Below, one piece after another: positions 1 through 10,138 of a stretch of DNA of 64,000 nucleotides. The position numbers were made by a program, and so were the translations under genes. Under the pieces are notes generated by a model. That model did no database searches and was not told where the DNA came from. It saw only the letters and a program-made list of their open reading frames with translations. Location: NCBI RefSeq assembly GCF_040954645.1, contig NC_092811.1, positions 122,223,411 through 122,287,410 on the forward strand. The letters are read 5' to 3'. The stretch's first letter is position 1; every line of letters starts with the position of its first letter. This DNA is from Diabrotica undecimpunctata (lineage: Eukaryota > Arthropoda > Insecta > Coleoptera > Chrysomelidae).

Positions 1-25
1 TCTTTTAGATAAAAATGGAAATACT

Positions 26-404
26 ATGATAACGACTGACGAAAAGCTAAAACGATGGAAAGAACATATGGAAGAGCTCTTCGGCGACGAAAGAGGAAAC
101 CTACAAGACATATCTTTCGAGGACAAAGAAACAAGTATAGAAATTACAAAGGAAGAAATATTGTATGCACTAAAGAACAACCGAAACGGAAAAAGCCTGG
201 GGCCAGATCAACTCCCTATTGATATCCTTAAAATAATAGAAAATGAGTACATGAATGTCCTCGTAAAGCTCTTTAATGAAATTTATCAGTCGGGTGACAC
301 CCAATGAATGGTTAACCTCAACATTTATTTGTCTCCCAAAAAAAGAAAAATGCTAGAGAATGCACCGACCACCGCACTATAAGCCTGATGTCTTTATAGA
401 CATA
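26..404 (+). pseudogene. Non-LTR retrotransposon RT fragment (linker and start of RT)
   Basis: The frame from 26 to 307 carries the conserved stretch just before the reverse transcriptase fingers, including KSLGPDQLPIDILK. After the stop at 305-307 the same homology continues in another frame (EWLTSTFICLPKK, then a TDHRTISLMSL-like stretch) to about 400, so a frameshift separates the halves. This arrangement is known from LINE RTs of the type also present at 44375-46271 and 22265-23222. Catalytic motifs A to C are absent, so the copy is dead and truncated at both sides. It begins at the window edge, so the upstream endonuclease could lie outside. The family call is confident; the clade is not. 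Confidence 0.75.
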
Positions 405-1237
405 AGATCAGAATAGCCACCTCCGTCACGGAGATGGCACGTAAAAACGACGTTACGAATTGTATTACAGTTAAAGATTACAGTTGCTCTCTGACTAACA
501 TAATATTGAAGTCAATGCAAAAATCCTTCAGAACAATCATGCAAGACTGTATTTATGTATGTATTTATTATATTTCGTCCGGTATTAATGACACACAGGT
601 AAAGATCCTCATTTAAAATGTGACTGAACTTTGACCTTCCAATGCGTACATTTATTTAAATTATTTAAATGTCATTCGGCTCTAATTAAAAAACACCTAC
701 GGACGCTTTTCCTCGTAAAAATTCGACTTTAAATTTACTTTTTTTAATTAGCGTAATTCTCAAGGGTTCAAAAGGGCATACGCATTTTTTCTCTCTTAAG
801 CTTTGGTCCGTTCAACCATTAGTCGGCCCTTCCGGCCATATTAATTATTTTTCGAGAACGACGACCTTCCTAAACTATACATTTATGGGCTTTGATTTAT
901 TCACGAAAGAAAACTCGTTGATCTGGAACGTATTATCGTTTCTTTTCAAATTTTCTTCTTACTTGAACAGAGAATGGGTCGAGTATATTCGTTAGGTGAA
1001 GCAGTCAATGAATTACCTTTGTATATCCTTGGCAGTTTTAGAATTATAAAAAATACCTATAACTTATGTTATAATACAATGGGAATACGTTGTAAAAAAC
1101 ACGATAGCCCATTACGGTATAAAGCGGTATAAAAAAATGGATATTGCTGATACTGTAGTTGAAGAACCTATTCCTTATTCGGATTCTACATATCCTTGGA
1201 CTTACTTACTTTACTTTATCGTGTCCGGACATGTCAT
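405..1237. other. Unannotated AT-rich stretch
   Basis: No frame here resembles a known protein. Short frames at 434-616 and 1137-1319 have no recognisable motif. I see no terminal repeats or microsatellite. It may be decayed retroelement or single-copy intergenic DNA. Confidence 0.4.
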
Positions 1238-2725
1238 TCATAAAATTTCGGCCCAGTATCGGGCTACGTCGGTTCCATCTTTGTTGGCGAGCCACAAATC
1301 TTCGAGGGTACATCGATGAGGACAGTTTCTGCATGTAAGAAGATGTTCCATATTCTGTGTTTCTCCACAGTCACAGTTTACATTATCTTGGTCTATGTTT
1401 CCCCATTTTGACATGTTTGTTTTTACTGGAGCGACCCCCGTTCTTATCCTATTCATAGTTTTACACGTTTTAAAGTTTAGGGACTGGCCGGTCCATTGAA
1501 CCTGGGGAAGAGGAAAATACTCAGGTAGTTCATCCTGCACTGTTCCAAGGAAGCTTTTCCTAGACTTTAGTCGCTTTCGTGGTGTTCGAGCTTTGTATAG
1601 GGCATGCCGCTCGTCCGCGATCTGTTTGATTTTCTCTATGTGCTCTGCAACGCCTCTGCCTGTTGAGGGTTCTGCAAAACCCGCTGCTTTATATAGATTT
1701 GAGAGTGGCGTTGGTTTCATGCACCCCGTTACTATCCTGCATGTCTCATTTAGCGCAGTATCAACTTGTTTGGTGTGGGCAGATCTTCCCCAAACGGGGC
1801 AAGCATATTCAGCAGTTGAGAAACACAGTGCCTGTGCCGTTGTTCTTAAAACGCCAGGACGTGCGACCCATTTACTTCCCGTTAGCTTTCTGAGTATGCT
1901 GTTCCTAGTTGTTACTTTCCCTTTCGTTTTTATACAATGTTGTCTGTAGGTGAGGGACCGGTCCAGAGTTACTCCAAGATATATAGGTTGGTTTGTGTGT
2001 TCTAATGTATTACCATTCCAGACAATTTGGAGTTTTCGCTTGGCTTCCTTTGCGCGAAAGTGGAAAGCGCAAACTTGGGTTTTAGAGGGATTGGGTCTCA
2101 GGGAATTCTGCAGGTAGTACGCTGTCATTTTTCTTAAGGCAGTTTCGAGTTTCTTCTCCACTTCTTCAAAACTATTTCCTTGAGCACATATTTGCAAGAT
2201 CGTCAGCATAGAGGAAGTGCTTGGTTTTGGTCGGCGTAGGTTAGTCGTTTGTGTATATATTGAAGAGCATTGGTGCTAAAACACTTCCCTGTGGAAGGCC
2301 ATTTTTTTTAACTCTCCACCTACTTACTTTACCCTCCAGCATAATGAAAAACGTCTGTTTTGCAGTAAGGAATATACGACCTTACCCAGATGGTGGTCAT
2401 TGAGAGTGTCGTATAATTTGTGGAGCAATGTTTTGTGCCTTACTGTGTCATAGGCTGCTGTCAAATCTACGAAAGCAGCCCCTGTTATAAGTTTTTCTTC
2501 AAATCCCTCTTCAATGTGTTCTGTTAGTGCGAGGACTTGGCCGGTGCAAGATTTGCCGGGTCTGAATCCTCCTTGTTGTGGGATGAGGTGCTTGTCGACA
2601 TTTTTTTCTATTCTGGCGAGTATGAGTCTGTCGTATAGTTTAAAAAAGTGACACAACAGCGAGATAGGTCTGTAGCTACTGGGGTTATCCTTGGACTTAT
2701 TGGGTAGAAAGCTATGACAGAGTTT
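1238..2725 (-). pseudogene. Jockey-like non-LTR retrotransposon, RT core and C-terminus
   Basis: On the minus strand the RT starts near 2725 (SYRPISLL-type motif). It continues through motif A (FVDLTAAYDTV, about 2460), a GLPQGSVLAPMLFN motif B near 2300, motif C (FLYADDLA, about 2215) and the thumb/connection segment. It ends at 1238 with the Cys-rich segment CDCGETQNMEHLLTCRNC common at the end of Jockey-type ORF2. Frame changes and a stop near 2320 and 2235 break it, so it is not functional. The endonuclease and 5' part are missing, as expected from 5' truncation during target-primed reverse transcription. Seen: motifs in order on one strand. Inferred: one element copy rather than two. Confidence 0.85.
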
Positions 2726-2859
2726 ATGTAAAAAATTGTTAAAAATGGCTAAAAAATAATTAATTTAACACCTTTATAGAAACCGACTTCATTTGCGGCA
2801 ATATAGAAACATTTTATAAAAAGGTGCACTTTTCACCTTTAAAACGAATTTTGATTTTT

Positions 2860-3120
2860 GTCATTCATCATCATCACTGGCTCGACAACCCTTTTTGGGT
2901 CTTGGCCTGTTCTAGGATTCTTCTCCATTCCGATCTGTTTCGTGCTTTTTTTCTCCAGTTTTTTATTTTTAAGGTTGTTATATCATTTTCTATTTGTTCT
3001 AAGTATCTCAGTTTCGGTCTTCCTCTTGTTCTTTTTCCTACTGGCATCTGAATATTTTGTTTGGTATTTCGCCTTTTTCCATGCTTTCTACATGTCCTAT
3101 CCAACGCAGCCGTCATTGAA
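2860..3120 (-). pseudogene. RTE/CR1-like LINE 3' tail (ORF2 C-terminus)
   Basis: The minus-strand frame holds the C-terminal tail typical of one insect LINE group: GKRTRGRPKLRYLEQIEND followed by a KNWRKKARNRSEWRRILEQA-type segment, ending at 2874. The flank at 2860-2880 is a short TCATCATCATCA run, which on the minus strand gives the (GAT)n-type tail frequent in such elements. Only the last 80 or so codons remain. The open frame extends upstream to 3212, but residues before about 3120 look unrelated. It is a 5'-truncated insertion. Confidence 0.75.
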
Positions 3121-3300
3121 ACTTTGTCATTGAAACTTTGAAATTGACATTGAAAATCACAGAAAAAAATATGTTTTGCTTTCTTGAACGTTTTGATTAG
3201 TGACTCGTTCAAGCCCTTTTAACTACAACTCTTTCAAAAATAAAGTTCAGATTCTTGGTAAATCGATCCGTTTCCCACCCCTTTACATGGTGGGTAATAA

Positions 3301-3445
3301 GGGAAGCCAGGGGTAGAAGTGGTAAACTTTGTGCATATTTTTTGAGGTCCTGAAATTAACATTCTCAGAAAAATTCAGCTTGTTCGTATGACTTTTATGA
3401 GGTTCAGAAACATTATAATCTCTTACTACTGGAGCAGTATATGAA
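3301..3445. repeat. Interspersed repeat R1, copy 1
   Basis: This stretch matches 57510-57655 over about 140 bp at roughly 75-80 percent by eye. A shorter part matches 40668-40735. Shared landmarks are a GGGAAGCC...GGTAAACTTT segment and AATTCAGCTTGTTCGTATG, followed by AGGTTCAG and a GACTGGA-like end. It codes for nothing I recognise. Confidence 0.6.
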
Positions 3446-3540
3446 TACTGAACTGTGACCTTGAGCCTCATCAGACTTAAGCTCCTTAAGTCGATTTATA
3501 TTTTTTGATTCTCACACGATTTTCCCCCCTAGATAAATCG

Positions 3541-5497
3541 GACGTGTACGAACTCATCACTTTCTAGCCCCCCATAAAATTATTAGACCCTCCGAGATAT
3601 AGTAAACTGATCACCGGAATCCTTTGGAGAAAGGTAAACTCATCACCGCAGATATGTAAATTCATCACCAGCATTTTTGCAGTATAATTTACTTTTACAA
3701 GTTTTCATGATATCTGTATGACACAAATTTCACAAATTCGTTATCGAAAATTTCGTTCCTATACAGCTCTTCTAACTTTTCACATGTCTTCAGCCTGCTT
3801 GACCTTTCTAATGAGTGTACGGACATGTACATGTAAACTCTGCAGTTTTATGTACACCATTATTTAGTACTGTAGTAGCGTAGATACAAAAGTGAGGATA
3901 TTGGGATGAGAATGGTAAAAGTGGTTGGAAAAATGGGAATGAAAGGATTCGCATGGCTTTGTGGTGAAATGTATATGGCTAGACTGGGATGCTCAAACAG
4001 TTAGAGGGTAAAGATACTTATGTAGTTATCTACCATATAATCGGCCCAGGTTAGAGATACCCGTATGAAATCGTTGACAAAACAATCGTTCTGAGTCAAC
4101 TCGTTCTGGGTCCAAAAATGGCCAGCCAAATAAGTGGTGCACCCACTTGCCGTTGAAATCTCCCCTCTTGTAAATAGTTACCAAACCAAAGTTTTTGGAT
4201 TTTGCTAAACCAACTTTGAGTCAAGTGAAATAAACACCAAATTCGCTTCGCAGAACGGCTATTACGGCCTTGTGAATCGAAATTTTAAAGTCAGCCACAA
4301 GTCTTAATGGATTTAAAACGACACCAACTTTTTCAGAGCTACGAATTAATGAGTGATGTAGGTTTCTATGCATTTGTCATAGAACACAATATAAGAGACA
4401 CGTAACACGTAATGCCCATTTAATAAAAGTAAATGATTACAAGATAAATTTTGGTGCATATTGCAATGTACCATCCATGTATGTAATATGCTTCTGCTTT
4501 GCCAAGTAATGTAAAGAATGCCAAAAATAATATTTTGTTTCGAATCGTTCTGCAACACAAAACATTTATCTTTAGATTCATCTATCTGATTGCTTGATGC
4601 GCTTTCCCATCGTCTTCGGTACAGGTGGCATAAAAGGTAAACGATCGTTGCTCATATTCCTCCGAATACAAGAGATGTCAGATGTTGTCAGCTGTTCTTT
4701 GAAAGAAGAAATTGCAATCTTTTGTTGAATGATTTTTTATGGCCTCTCCGAGAAGTCCTCTTAAGCTTTCATCTTGCAGGAGTTGCTGATGACTTGACGG
4801 CTTAGTTTTCGAAGGTCGCTTACGTGATTATGTACAAAGTCGCAGTGCATAATATTTTCCGCAACTAAAATAATTATAGAAATATAAACACATACTGGTC
4901 ATTTTCGGACAACTGGACTTTATTCCACAAATAAAGTCTTCTTTAGTTTTAAAATTTTAATAAGTTCTTTGCATATTTTTACGTTTCATGTGAAAAATTA
5001 CTTTACTGAATTATAAAAAATGATTCATTTATGGATAAGTCAAAAAAATATTTGAATCTTCAGCTAGAGTATTTTTCTTAATAAACTTTAAAGAACAATA
5101 TTGACATACATTTGTGTTTAGATTTAAACTTTTAAATATGCAGGGTGTTTCACTCTACAAGTGACAATGTGACTTTAACAATTTAATAAGAAATCTAAAA
5201 TGTAATATCAGAAAGGGTAATCTACTTAAAGCAAAAAAGTAATATTATGCCTTGTCCATAAGAAACATTTTTTTGCATTTGCATTTAATACATCTATTTT
5301 AGATTTATTGTGTCAAATCCAGTCAGCGGTTTGTAAGGGGTTTATGATCTATACCTGCCACGGGGTGCAGGTAGGCCAGTGATGAGTTTACCAATCTCTC
5401 GGGGTCTATTTTAAAATACCTACTTTTATGGCGATGATGAGTTTGTACTATGTCCGAGAGTTTTTATGCTAATTGGTAATGAGTTTACGTGTATCCA
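3541..5497 (-). mobile_element. MULE (Mutator-like) DNA transposon
   Basis: The element is bounded by an 8-bp direct repeat ATAAATCG at 3533-3540 and 5498-5505, the size expected for Mutator-like elements. Both ends carry inverted arms with several copies of a GGTGATGAGTTTAC-like motif (CATCAC orientation at 3560-3680, reverse at 5380-5490). Inside, on the minus strand, lies a broken MULE transposase. The boundary could shift by a base because both ends read GGA when one TSD base is reassigned. The combination of transposase type, TSD length and inverted arms makes the call fairly firm. Confidence 0.7.
3720..4850 (-). pseudogene. MULE transposase with FLYWCH-type N-terminal remnant, degraded
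   Basis: Reading the minus strand, 4830-4585 gives a region resembling the segment after a FLYWCH zinc finger (HNHVSD, then a lysine-rich linker with TTSDISCIRR). From 4500 down, the MULE core follows in pieces: MDGTLQYAPKF (first catalytic Asp region), then ALRVT...DKC, then VVLNPLRLVADFKISIHKAV (second Asp region, about 4265-4320). Next comes a segment like KSNFGLV...KWVHHLFG and a TKPCESFHSHF segment near 3920. Several stops and frameshifts interrupt it, so it is a pseudogene. I identified it from motif order and did not align it. Confidence 0.65.
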
Positions 5498-5574
5498 ATA
5501 AATCGAATAGCTCTATGTGAATTTTTGTATTAGTCCCTCTGTACTATTATTATATTTTTATTCCTTCGAGTGTA

Positions 5575-5650
5575 AACTGCCTTTTAGGTTTTCCTCATTT
5601 ATTCTATCAAAGGTCTGTTTGAAGTCGACGAAAAGGTTAGGTAATGTTTG
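5575..5650 (-). pseudogene. RT motif A fragment of a LINE
   Basis: The minus strand reads NLFVDFKQTFDRIN, the motif A block of a non-LTR reverse transcriptase (normally FVDFKQAFD). Only about 25 codons are recognisable. The following 5650-5900 holds nothing I can name. Confidence 0.5.
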
Positions 5651-6139
5651 TATTTACAGAAAATAGTTTAGATTTCTTTTGTGCCACGCTTACCTAAAGT
5701 TAAACAAATCGCCAAACTCCCTTTGTCCTGTTCCAACTTCGAACTCCCATTCATTAGCTTTTAATAGAACTCTCCTTTTGAAAATACCGGCGCACGCCCT
5801 AAACACATCTATCTCTGTCCGACCACCGTGGAATTAGGATCGCTTTGATCCTTATCCACGATTTTATGGATAAATTCCATGATGATTACCTTTGAGAATT
5901 TGTGATGGTGGATTCATTTTCAAGCCGATGATGGAGGAATATTTCGACTCGCTGAGCAACGATAACAGAATGATTCGTGGTTCGGTATCAGCTTATTGAT
6001 TATAAACAGAACTGTAACGGTATGTGTCTACAAAAGGAGACAAAAGGGTTAGTAATACGGGGTCAGACGGTGAAACGAAAACCGATAAACTATGTCAAGA
6101 ATATGTCTTCCAATGAACGTCAAGAAAATATTTTAATAA

Positions 6140-6371
6140 GTTTCATATTTGACCTAAAACAAATGGCCAAAAGCACAGTAACAGAGGCGAAACGAAAATC
6201 CTGTGAAGAATTTGGGAAAAGCTTAAATGGAAGTTATAAAAATGACAGTAGATACTTTTGGAATTAGATCAAAACATTAACAGTTCAAAAGAAAACAGAA
6301 AAATACGGAATTAAAAATGAAAATAACAAGATACAAAAAACAATCACACGAAATCGGATAAATAAATATCA
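6140..6371 (+). pseudogene. LINE endonuclease-RT linker fragment
   Basis: The frame ending at 6267 contains EAKRKSCEEFGKSL and SRYFWN, and continues past the stop with IKTLTVQKKTEKYGIKNE. This matches the basic linker between endonuclease and RT in several insect LINEs (the EFG...FWK.IK.L pattern). It stops just before the TIR of the element at 6397. The earlier part of the frame (5977-6140) is not recognised. Confidence 0.5.
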
Positions 6372-6841
6372 ATTTTTGGACCGATTTTCGATCATACAGT
6401 GCTAGTCAAAAGTCCGTTCCCCCCTCGTATCTTTTGAACGGTTATTGTTATAATTTATAATAGTGAAATTTGGAGGGAGGTAATAAACAGACGTAGGCTT
6501 CTCAACTAGTCATAAAAGGTGACGTAATAGTGACAGATGACGTTACAGCGCCACTGTGACAGATAATTTTAAATGAGAGCTTATGCAAGTGATACCTCGT
6601 TTGAAAGGTATTGAAAATACCTATTCAGTCATAATAATTTTGTTTGGGTTTAAGCTCATTTTGATGAATAAATTAAATAAATACTAAAATTGTAGCTTCT
6701 CATTTAATTAATAAATATTTAACAACCAGTTCTTATAGTAAGTGTTCAAAATGTGCTCCATCTACTTCCTGACAGTAATGCATCCTATTTCTAAACTGTT
6801 GACGTACTCCTTCAAATGCGTCGGGGGACATTGCCCTACAT

Positions 6842-7151
6842 ATATATACAAGGATTTCCACAGTTTTCACTGTATTCCTTCACTCAACCGTTTTCTCCAA
6901 TTTTTCCTGTTTAGCCAGTCCCCTTCCTGTAGGTTTCTTCTACTCATTGCTTCGTCCACCTCATATCTGAAAGATCTTCGGGGTCTGTCTCTCTTTCTTC
7001 TTTCTATCGGGCTCCACTCTGTTATTCTATTTATCCACCGATTTTGGTCTGCTCTTCTGACATGTCCGTACCAGGTTAACCTCTTCTGTTCGATGTAGTC
7101 TATTATGTCGGAGTTCATTCCCATTCTCCTCTTAATCTCCATGTTATTTAT
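6842..7151 (-). mobile_element. RTE-like LINE tail inserted in the transposase, 14-bp TSD
   Basis: The direct repeat ACATTGCCCTACAT occurs at 6828-6841 and 7152-7165. Between them the minus strand encodes the ORF2 C-terminus of an RTE-like LINE: RRMGMNSDIIDYIEQKRLTW, YGHVRR, TEWSPIERRKR, a GRP-like RPRRSFRYEVDEAM block and LQEGDWLNRKNWR. The low-coordinate side is TATATATAC, which is the 3' tail on the minus strand. The copy is a severely 5'-truncated insertion of 310 bp that split the last codons of the host transposase. Confidence 0.85.
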
Positions 7152-7479
7152 ACATTGCCCTACATTCTTCAACAATTCGTTGTTTCAAAATGTCAATATT
7201 GTCAGGTGCTGTAGCGTAAACTTTAGATTTCAAGTATCCCCACAGAAAAAATCTAATGGTGTGAGGTCCGGTGACCGAGCTGACTATTCTATCGTACCTC
7301 GTCGTTCCAATCCATCTACCACGGTATTCCTCATCTAGGTAACTTCTTACTGCACCATAATGGTGTGCAGGAGCACTATCCTGTTAAAAGGTTATTTCCA
7401 AGTTGCCGAATTCATCTGGATTATCCTCCAGAATTTCAAGTATTAACGATTTAATTGAATTTTGTAACATCTTCAGATA

Positions 7480-8050
7480 CGAGGTCAGGCTATTAAATAA
7501 CGAGACTGCTTATGCAAAAAAAAAATGTTATTTTAAAAATTATTCTACAATCGAATGCTCTCCTTCAATATATTCCTCTTCTCTCGCCACACACCGTTCC
7601 ATTCGTTTTTTCCATTGGTCAAAACAATGCTGGAAGTCTTCTTTTGTTAGAGCTTTTAGGAGCTCCGCCGTTTTTCGCTTCACCTCTTCCATCGACTCGA
7701 ACCGGATTCCTTTTAAGGCAGACTTGATCTTCGGAAACAGGAAAAAGTCACAGGGTGCTAAATCAGGCGAGTACGCTGGGTGTTCGAGCACTGGAATGCC
7801 TCTAGCGGCTAAATAACGCTTCACAGACAGAGCGTTATGGGCAGGTGCGTTGTCCTGGTGCAAGATCCACGGCTTGTTTTTCTACAACTCCGGCCATTTC
7901 TTACGAACTCGCTCTCGCAAGTTTGGTTTACAGTTTGACCCTCTGGAAGAGTAGACACTTCCAGCTATACAATGCTGCATTCGTTTCCCACTTTTCCCCT
8001 CTAGGACGCCTTCTGCGCGCGCACTCTCGTTATTAAATAGCCAGACTTCG
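7480..8050 (-). mobile_element. Internally deleted mariner element
   Basis: The 30-bp TIRs at 7480-7509 and 8021-8050 match at 27 of 30 positions and are flanked by TA at 7478-7479 and 8051-8052. The minus strand keeps the transposase C-terminal half: a RERVRKKWPEL block, WILHQDNAPAH (second Asp), YSPDLAPCDFFLFPKIKSAL (third Asp) and a QCFDQWKKRMERCV-like end. The second and third Asp are 34 residues apart (D34D), the mariner signature. At 571 bp against about 1.3 kb for intact mariners, the N-terminal DNA-binding part and first Asp are deleted. A TAG replaces a Trp codon just before WILHQDN. It sits inside the DDE domain of the older transposase. Confidence 0.93.
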
Positions 8051-8340
8051 TACATTTCACCGGTTAGGATAGTATTGAGAAAAACAGGCCCAATTATGTG
8101 GTTTTCCAAAATACCAACATTTATTTTTTGGAAATTGAGTATTTGTTTCACGAAAGACTTGAGGATTTGTGTCACTCCAACACCTCACATTGTGTGTGTT
8201 AACATTTCCATTGAGAGAAAAAGTACTTTTGTCACTAAAACAAATTTTTTTATGTAATCGATCTGTTGGTTAATTTTATTGGACTTATTTTCACAGAATT
8301 TTAGTCTTCGGTCGCGGTCATCATCTGAAAGTTGGTGCAC

Positions 8341-8758
8341 TGTCTCCAAGTGCTCGGTCAAGAGTGACCAATGAGCACTCTTGGCGCGCATCGCCCCGCC
8401 TTCCTTCCTTTTCCAATTTTTTCATTGGTCTTTTGGTTTGGAATCTTGTAAAATATTATGTATAAATATTAGTTGATTTCCAAACCACAGGACAGTCTAC
8501 CTCGGTCTCTCCTAGAGCCCTAAACTCTAGGGAGCCGACTAGCGGGGCTCTGCTCCACCTACCTCAGACTCTGAGGCTTTGTCTTCGTCTCTTACGATTG
8601 AGTTTTATTTTATCCTTCAAAAAGAAACAATTCAACGTCCCAACTAGAATAAGGGATAAGTGCCTAGGGTGTTTCACACATCGAATTCACGAAATATCCC
8701 AGAGCAGAGCGTATAGCAGAGTGGATAAGTTCATAGGTCCACCCTAGCTACGACGACA
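8341..8758. mobile_element. Solo LTR, 418 bp, 4-bp TSD
   Basis: The segment starts TGTCTCC and ends CGACGACA, giving the TG...CA termini of an LTR. It is flanked by GCAC at 8337-8340 and 8759-8762. It cleanly separates two parts of the host transposase reading frame. A TATAAATA box at about 8460 on the plus strand suggests that orientation, but an AATAAA on the minus strand near 8604 leaves it open. No internal region is present, so it is the product of LTR-LTR recombination. Confidence 0.85.
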
Positions 8759-9284
8759 GCACAATTTTTAATTTGTATGGATGAAATTTGTTTTCAACCA
8801 TTACTCGGTGTACTGTCTTTTGACTGATTTCATAAATAGATGCAACTTGGGCTGTAGAAGAAGTAGGGTTCACTACCATTTCTGAAATTATGTTAATTTT
8901 TTTGTCATTACTAATTGTTGGTCGACCAGATCGTTTGACATCTTCAACACTACCTGTTTGTTTAAACTTCCGACGAAGCTTCCTCAAATAAGCTCTCGAT
9001 GTAGGGCGATTGGGGTACCTCTCATTAAAAAGACGTTCCGCTGCATGGAAATTATTTCCACATTCACCAATTATTAACACAGCAGCTACTTTGTCGGCTG
9101 AAGTACGTACCATTCTGCCTTCGTAAAAATTTAAACGTCTCGTTAAACAATAATTAAACTAAAGATTAACTAAGAACAACTAACTAAAAACTACTTGACT
9201 AAACTTGAATGTACTAAACTAAGCAGAAACAGAAACTAAATATTGAGCTATAAACGCTTTTACAAACTAAAAACAACTAGAGAA

Positions 9285-9925
9285 TTGACAAACGTCAACT
9301 TTCTTGACAAATAACCAAAGGCGGACGTTAGAATTTTTATGAATTAAATGCCAAACTAGAATTTTAGTATTTATTTAATTTATTCGTCAAAATCATCTTA
9401 AATCCAAACAAAATTAGTATGATTGAATCTTCTTTTCATAGCGCCGTCTCGTTTCGACGGTTGGCGATCCAAATGGCAATTATAGTTTTGGAAACTGCTG
9501 CGCGAAAGATTTCTGCGGATGCGCGGTCGAACCATCTCCTCAGGTCTTTCAGCCACGAGTTCTGGCGTCTTCCTACTGATCTTTTGCCCTGTACTTTTCC
9601 TTCCAGTATAACTTCCTAATAAGTAATTCGTATCTTTCGCCTCTGAACACATGACCCAAGTATTGCATTTTCCTCTCTTTGATTTCCTCTCTTTATGATT
9701 GAATAGGTATATAAAACCATTGTAGTTTCGCATTTAATTAATAAATATTCTAACGTTCGCCTCTGGTTAATGATAAAAAAAGTTGACGTTGACATAAAAT
9801 GTCAACTTTTTGACAAGTAACCAGAGGCGGAGGTTTTAATATTTATTAATTGCGAAACTACAATTTTAGTATTTATTTAATTTATTCATCAAAATGAGCT
9901 TAAACTAAATGAAATTAGTATGGCT
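9285..9925. repeat. Tandem duplication of the right TIR region
   Basis: The stretch 9285-9428 (with ACGTCAACTTTCTTGACAAA and AATTTTAGTATTTATTTAAT) recurs as 9775-9925. Between them lies a third, inverted piece at 9725-9775. Together 9725-9850 forms an inverted repeat with arms of about 45 bp. The result is a right end longer and more structured than the left end. It probably arose by local duplication before the insertion at 9429. Confidence 0.65.
9429..9693 (-). mobile_element. LINE 3' tail insertion, 11-bp TSD
   Basis: TATGATTGAAT flanks the segment at 9418-9428 and 9694-9704. The minus strand encodes pieces of the ORF2 tail found in one LINE group: the GRK...GQKISRKTPELVAERPEEM region is the frame-shifted form of a GRRK-SWL-DLR-WF block, followed by a block reading close to FRAAVSKTIIAIWIANLR. 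It is 5'-truncated and inserted into the duplicated TIR region. Confidence 0.75.
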
Positions 9926-10138
9926 GAATAGGTATTTTCAATACCTTTCAAACGAGGTTGCACTTGCCATAAGGTCCTATTTAAAATTATCTGTCACAGT
10001 GGCGCTGTAATGTCGTCTGTCACTATTACTTCACTTGCCTACGTCTGTTTATTATCTCCCTCCAAATTTCACTATTATAAGTATGACCGTTCAAAAGATA
10101 CGAGGGGGGTGGGGAACGGACTTTTGACTAGCACTGTA

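Larger units (their letters stand above)
6735..9113 (-). pseudogene. DUF4817-like transposase of the 6397-10136 element, interrupted three times
   Basis: The N-terminus (9113 to about 8763) starts MVRTSADKVAAVL and contains a helix-turn-helix of the DUF4817 kind (NERYPNRPTSRAYLRKLRRKF) plus a second HTH (TAQVASIYEISQKTVHRVM). After the solo LTR the protein resumes at 8336 (VHQLSDDDRDRRLKFCE) and reaches FSDKSTFSLNG (first Asp) and a NVGILENHIIGPVF block. It resumes again at 7479, after the mini-mariner, with QDSAPAHH (second Asp) and, after a frameshift, SPDLTPLDFFLWG (third Asp). The end DGAHFEHLL is at 6735, beyond the RTE insertion. The second and third Asp fit a spacing near 41 residues. 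One nonsense codon and at least two frameshifts are visible. Confidence 0.85.
6397..10136 (-). mobile_element. Tc1/mariner-type transposon with long TIRs, host of four nested insertions
   Basis: The ends are inverted copies starting CAGTGCTAGTCAAAAGTCCG, with TA duplications at 6395-6396 and 10137-10138. The TIR similarity runs about 330 bp inward (left to about 6730, right from about 9800). Removing four insertions (6842-7151, 7480-8050, 8341-8758, 9429-9693) and a tandem duplication of the right end leaves roughly 1.7 kb, a normal size for an autonomous element. Its own transposase lies on the minus strand. Seen: TIRs and TA on both sides. Known: TA targets and D,D,D transposases are typical of the IS630/Tc1/mariner superfamily. 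Confidence 0.9.
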
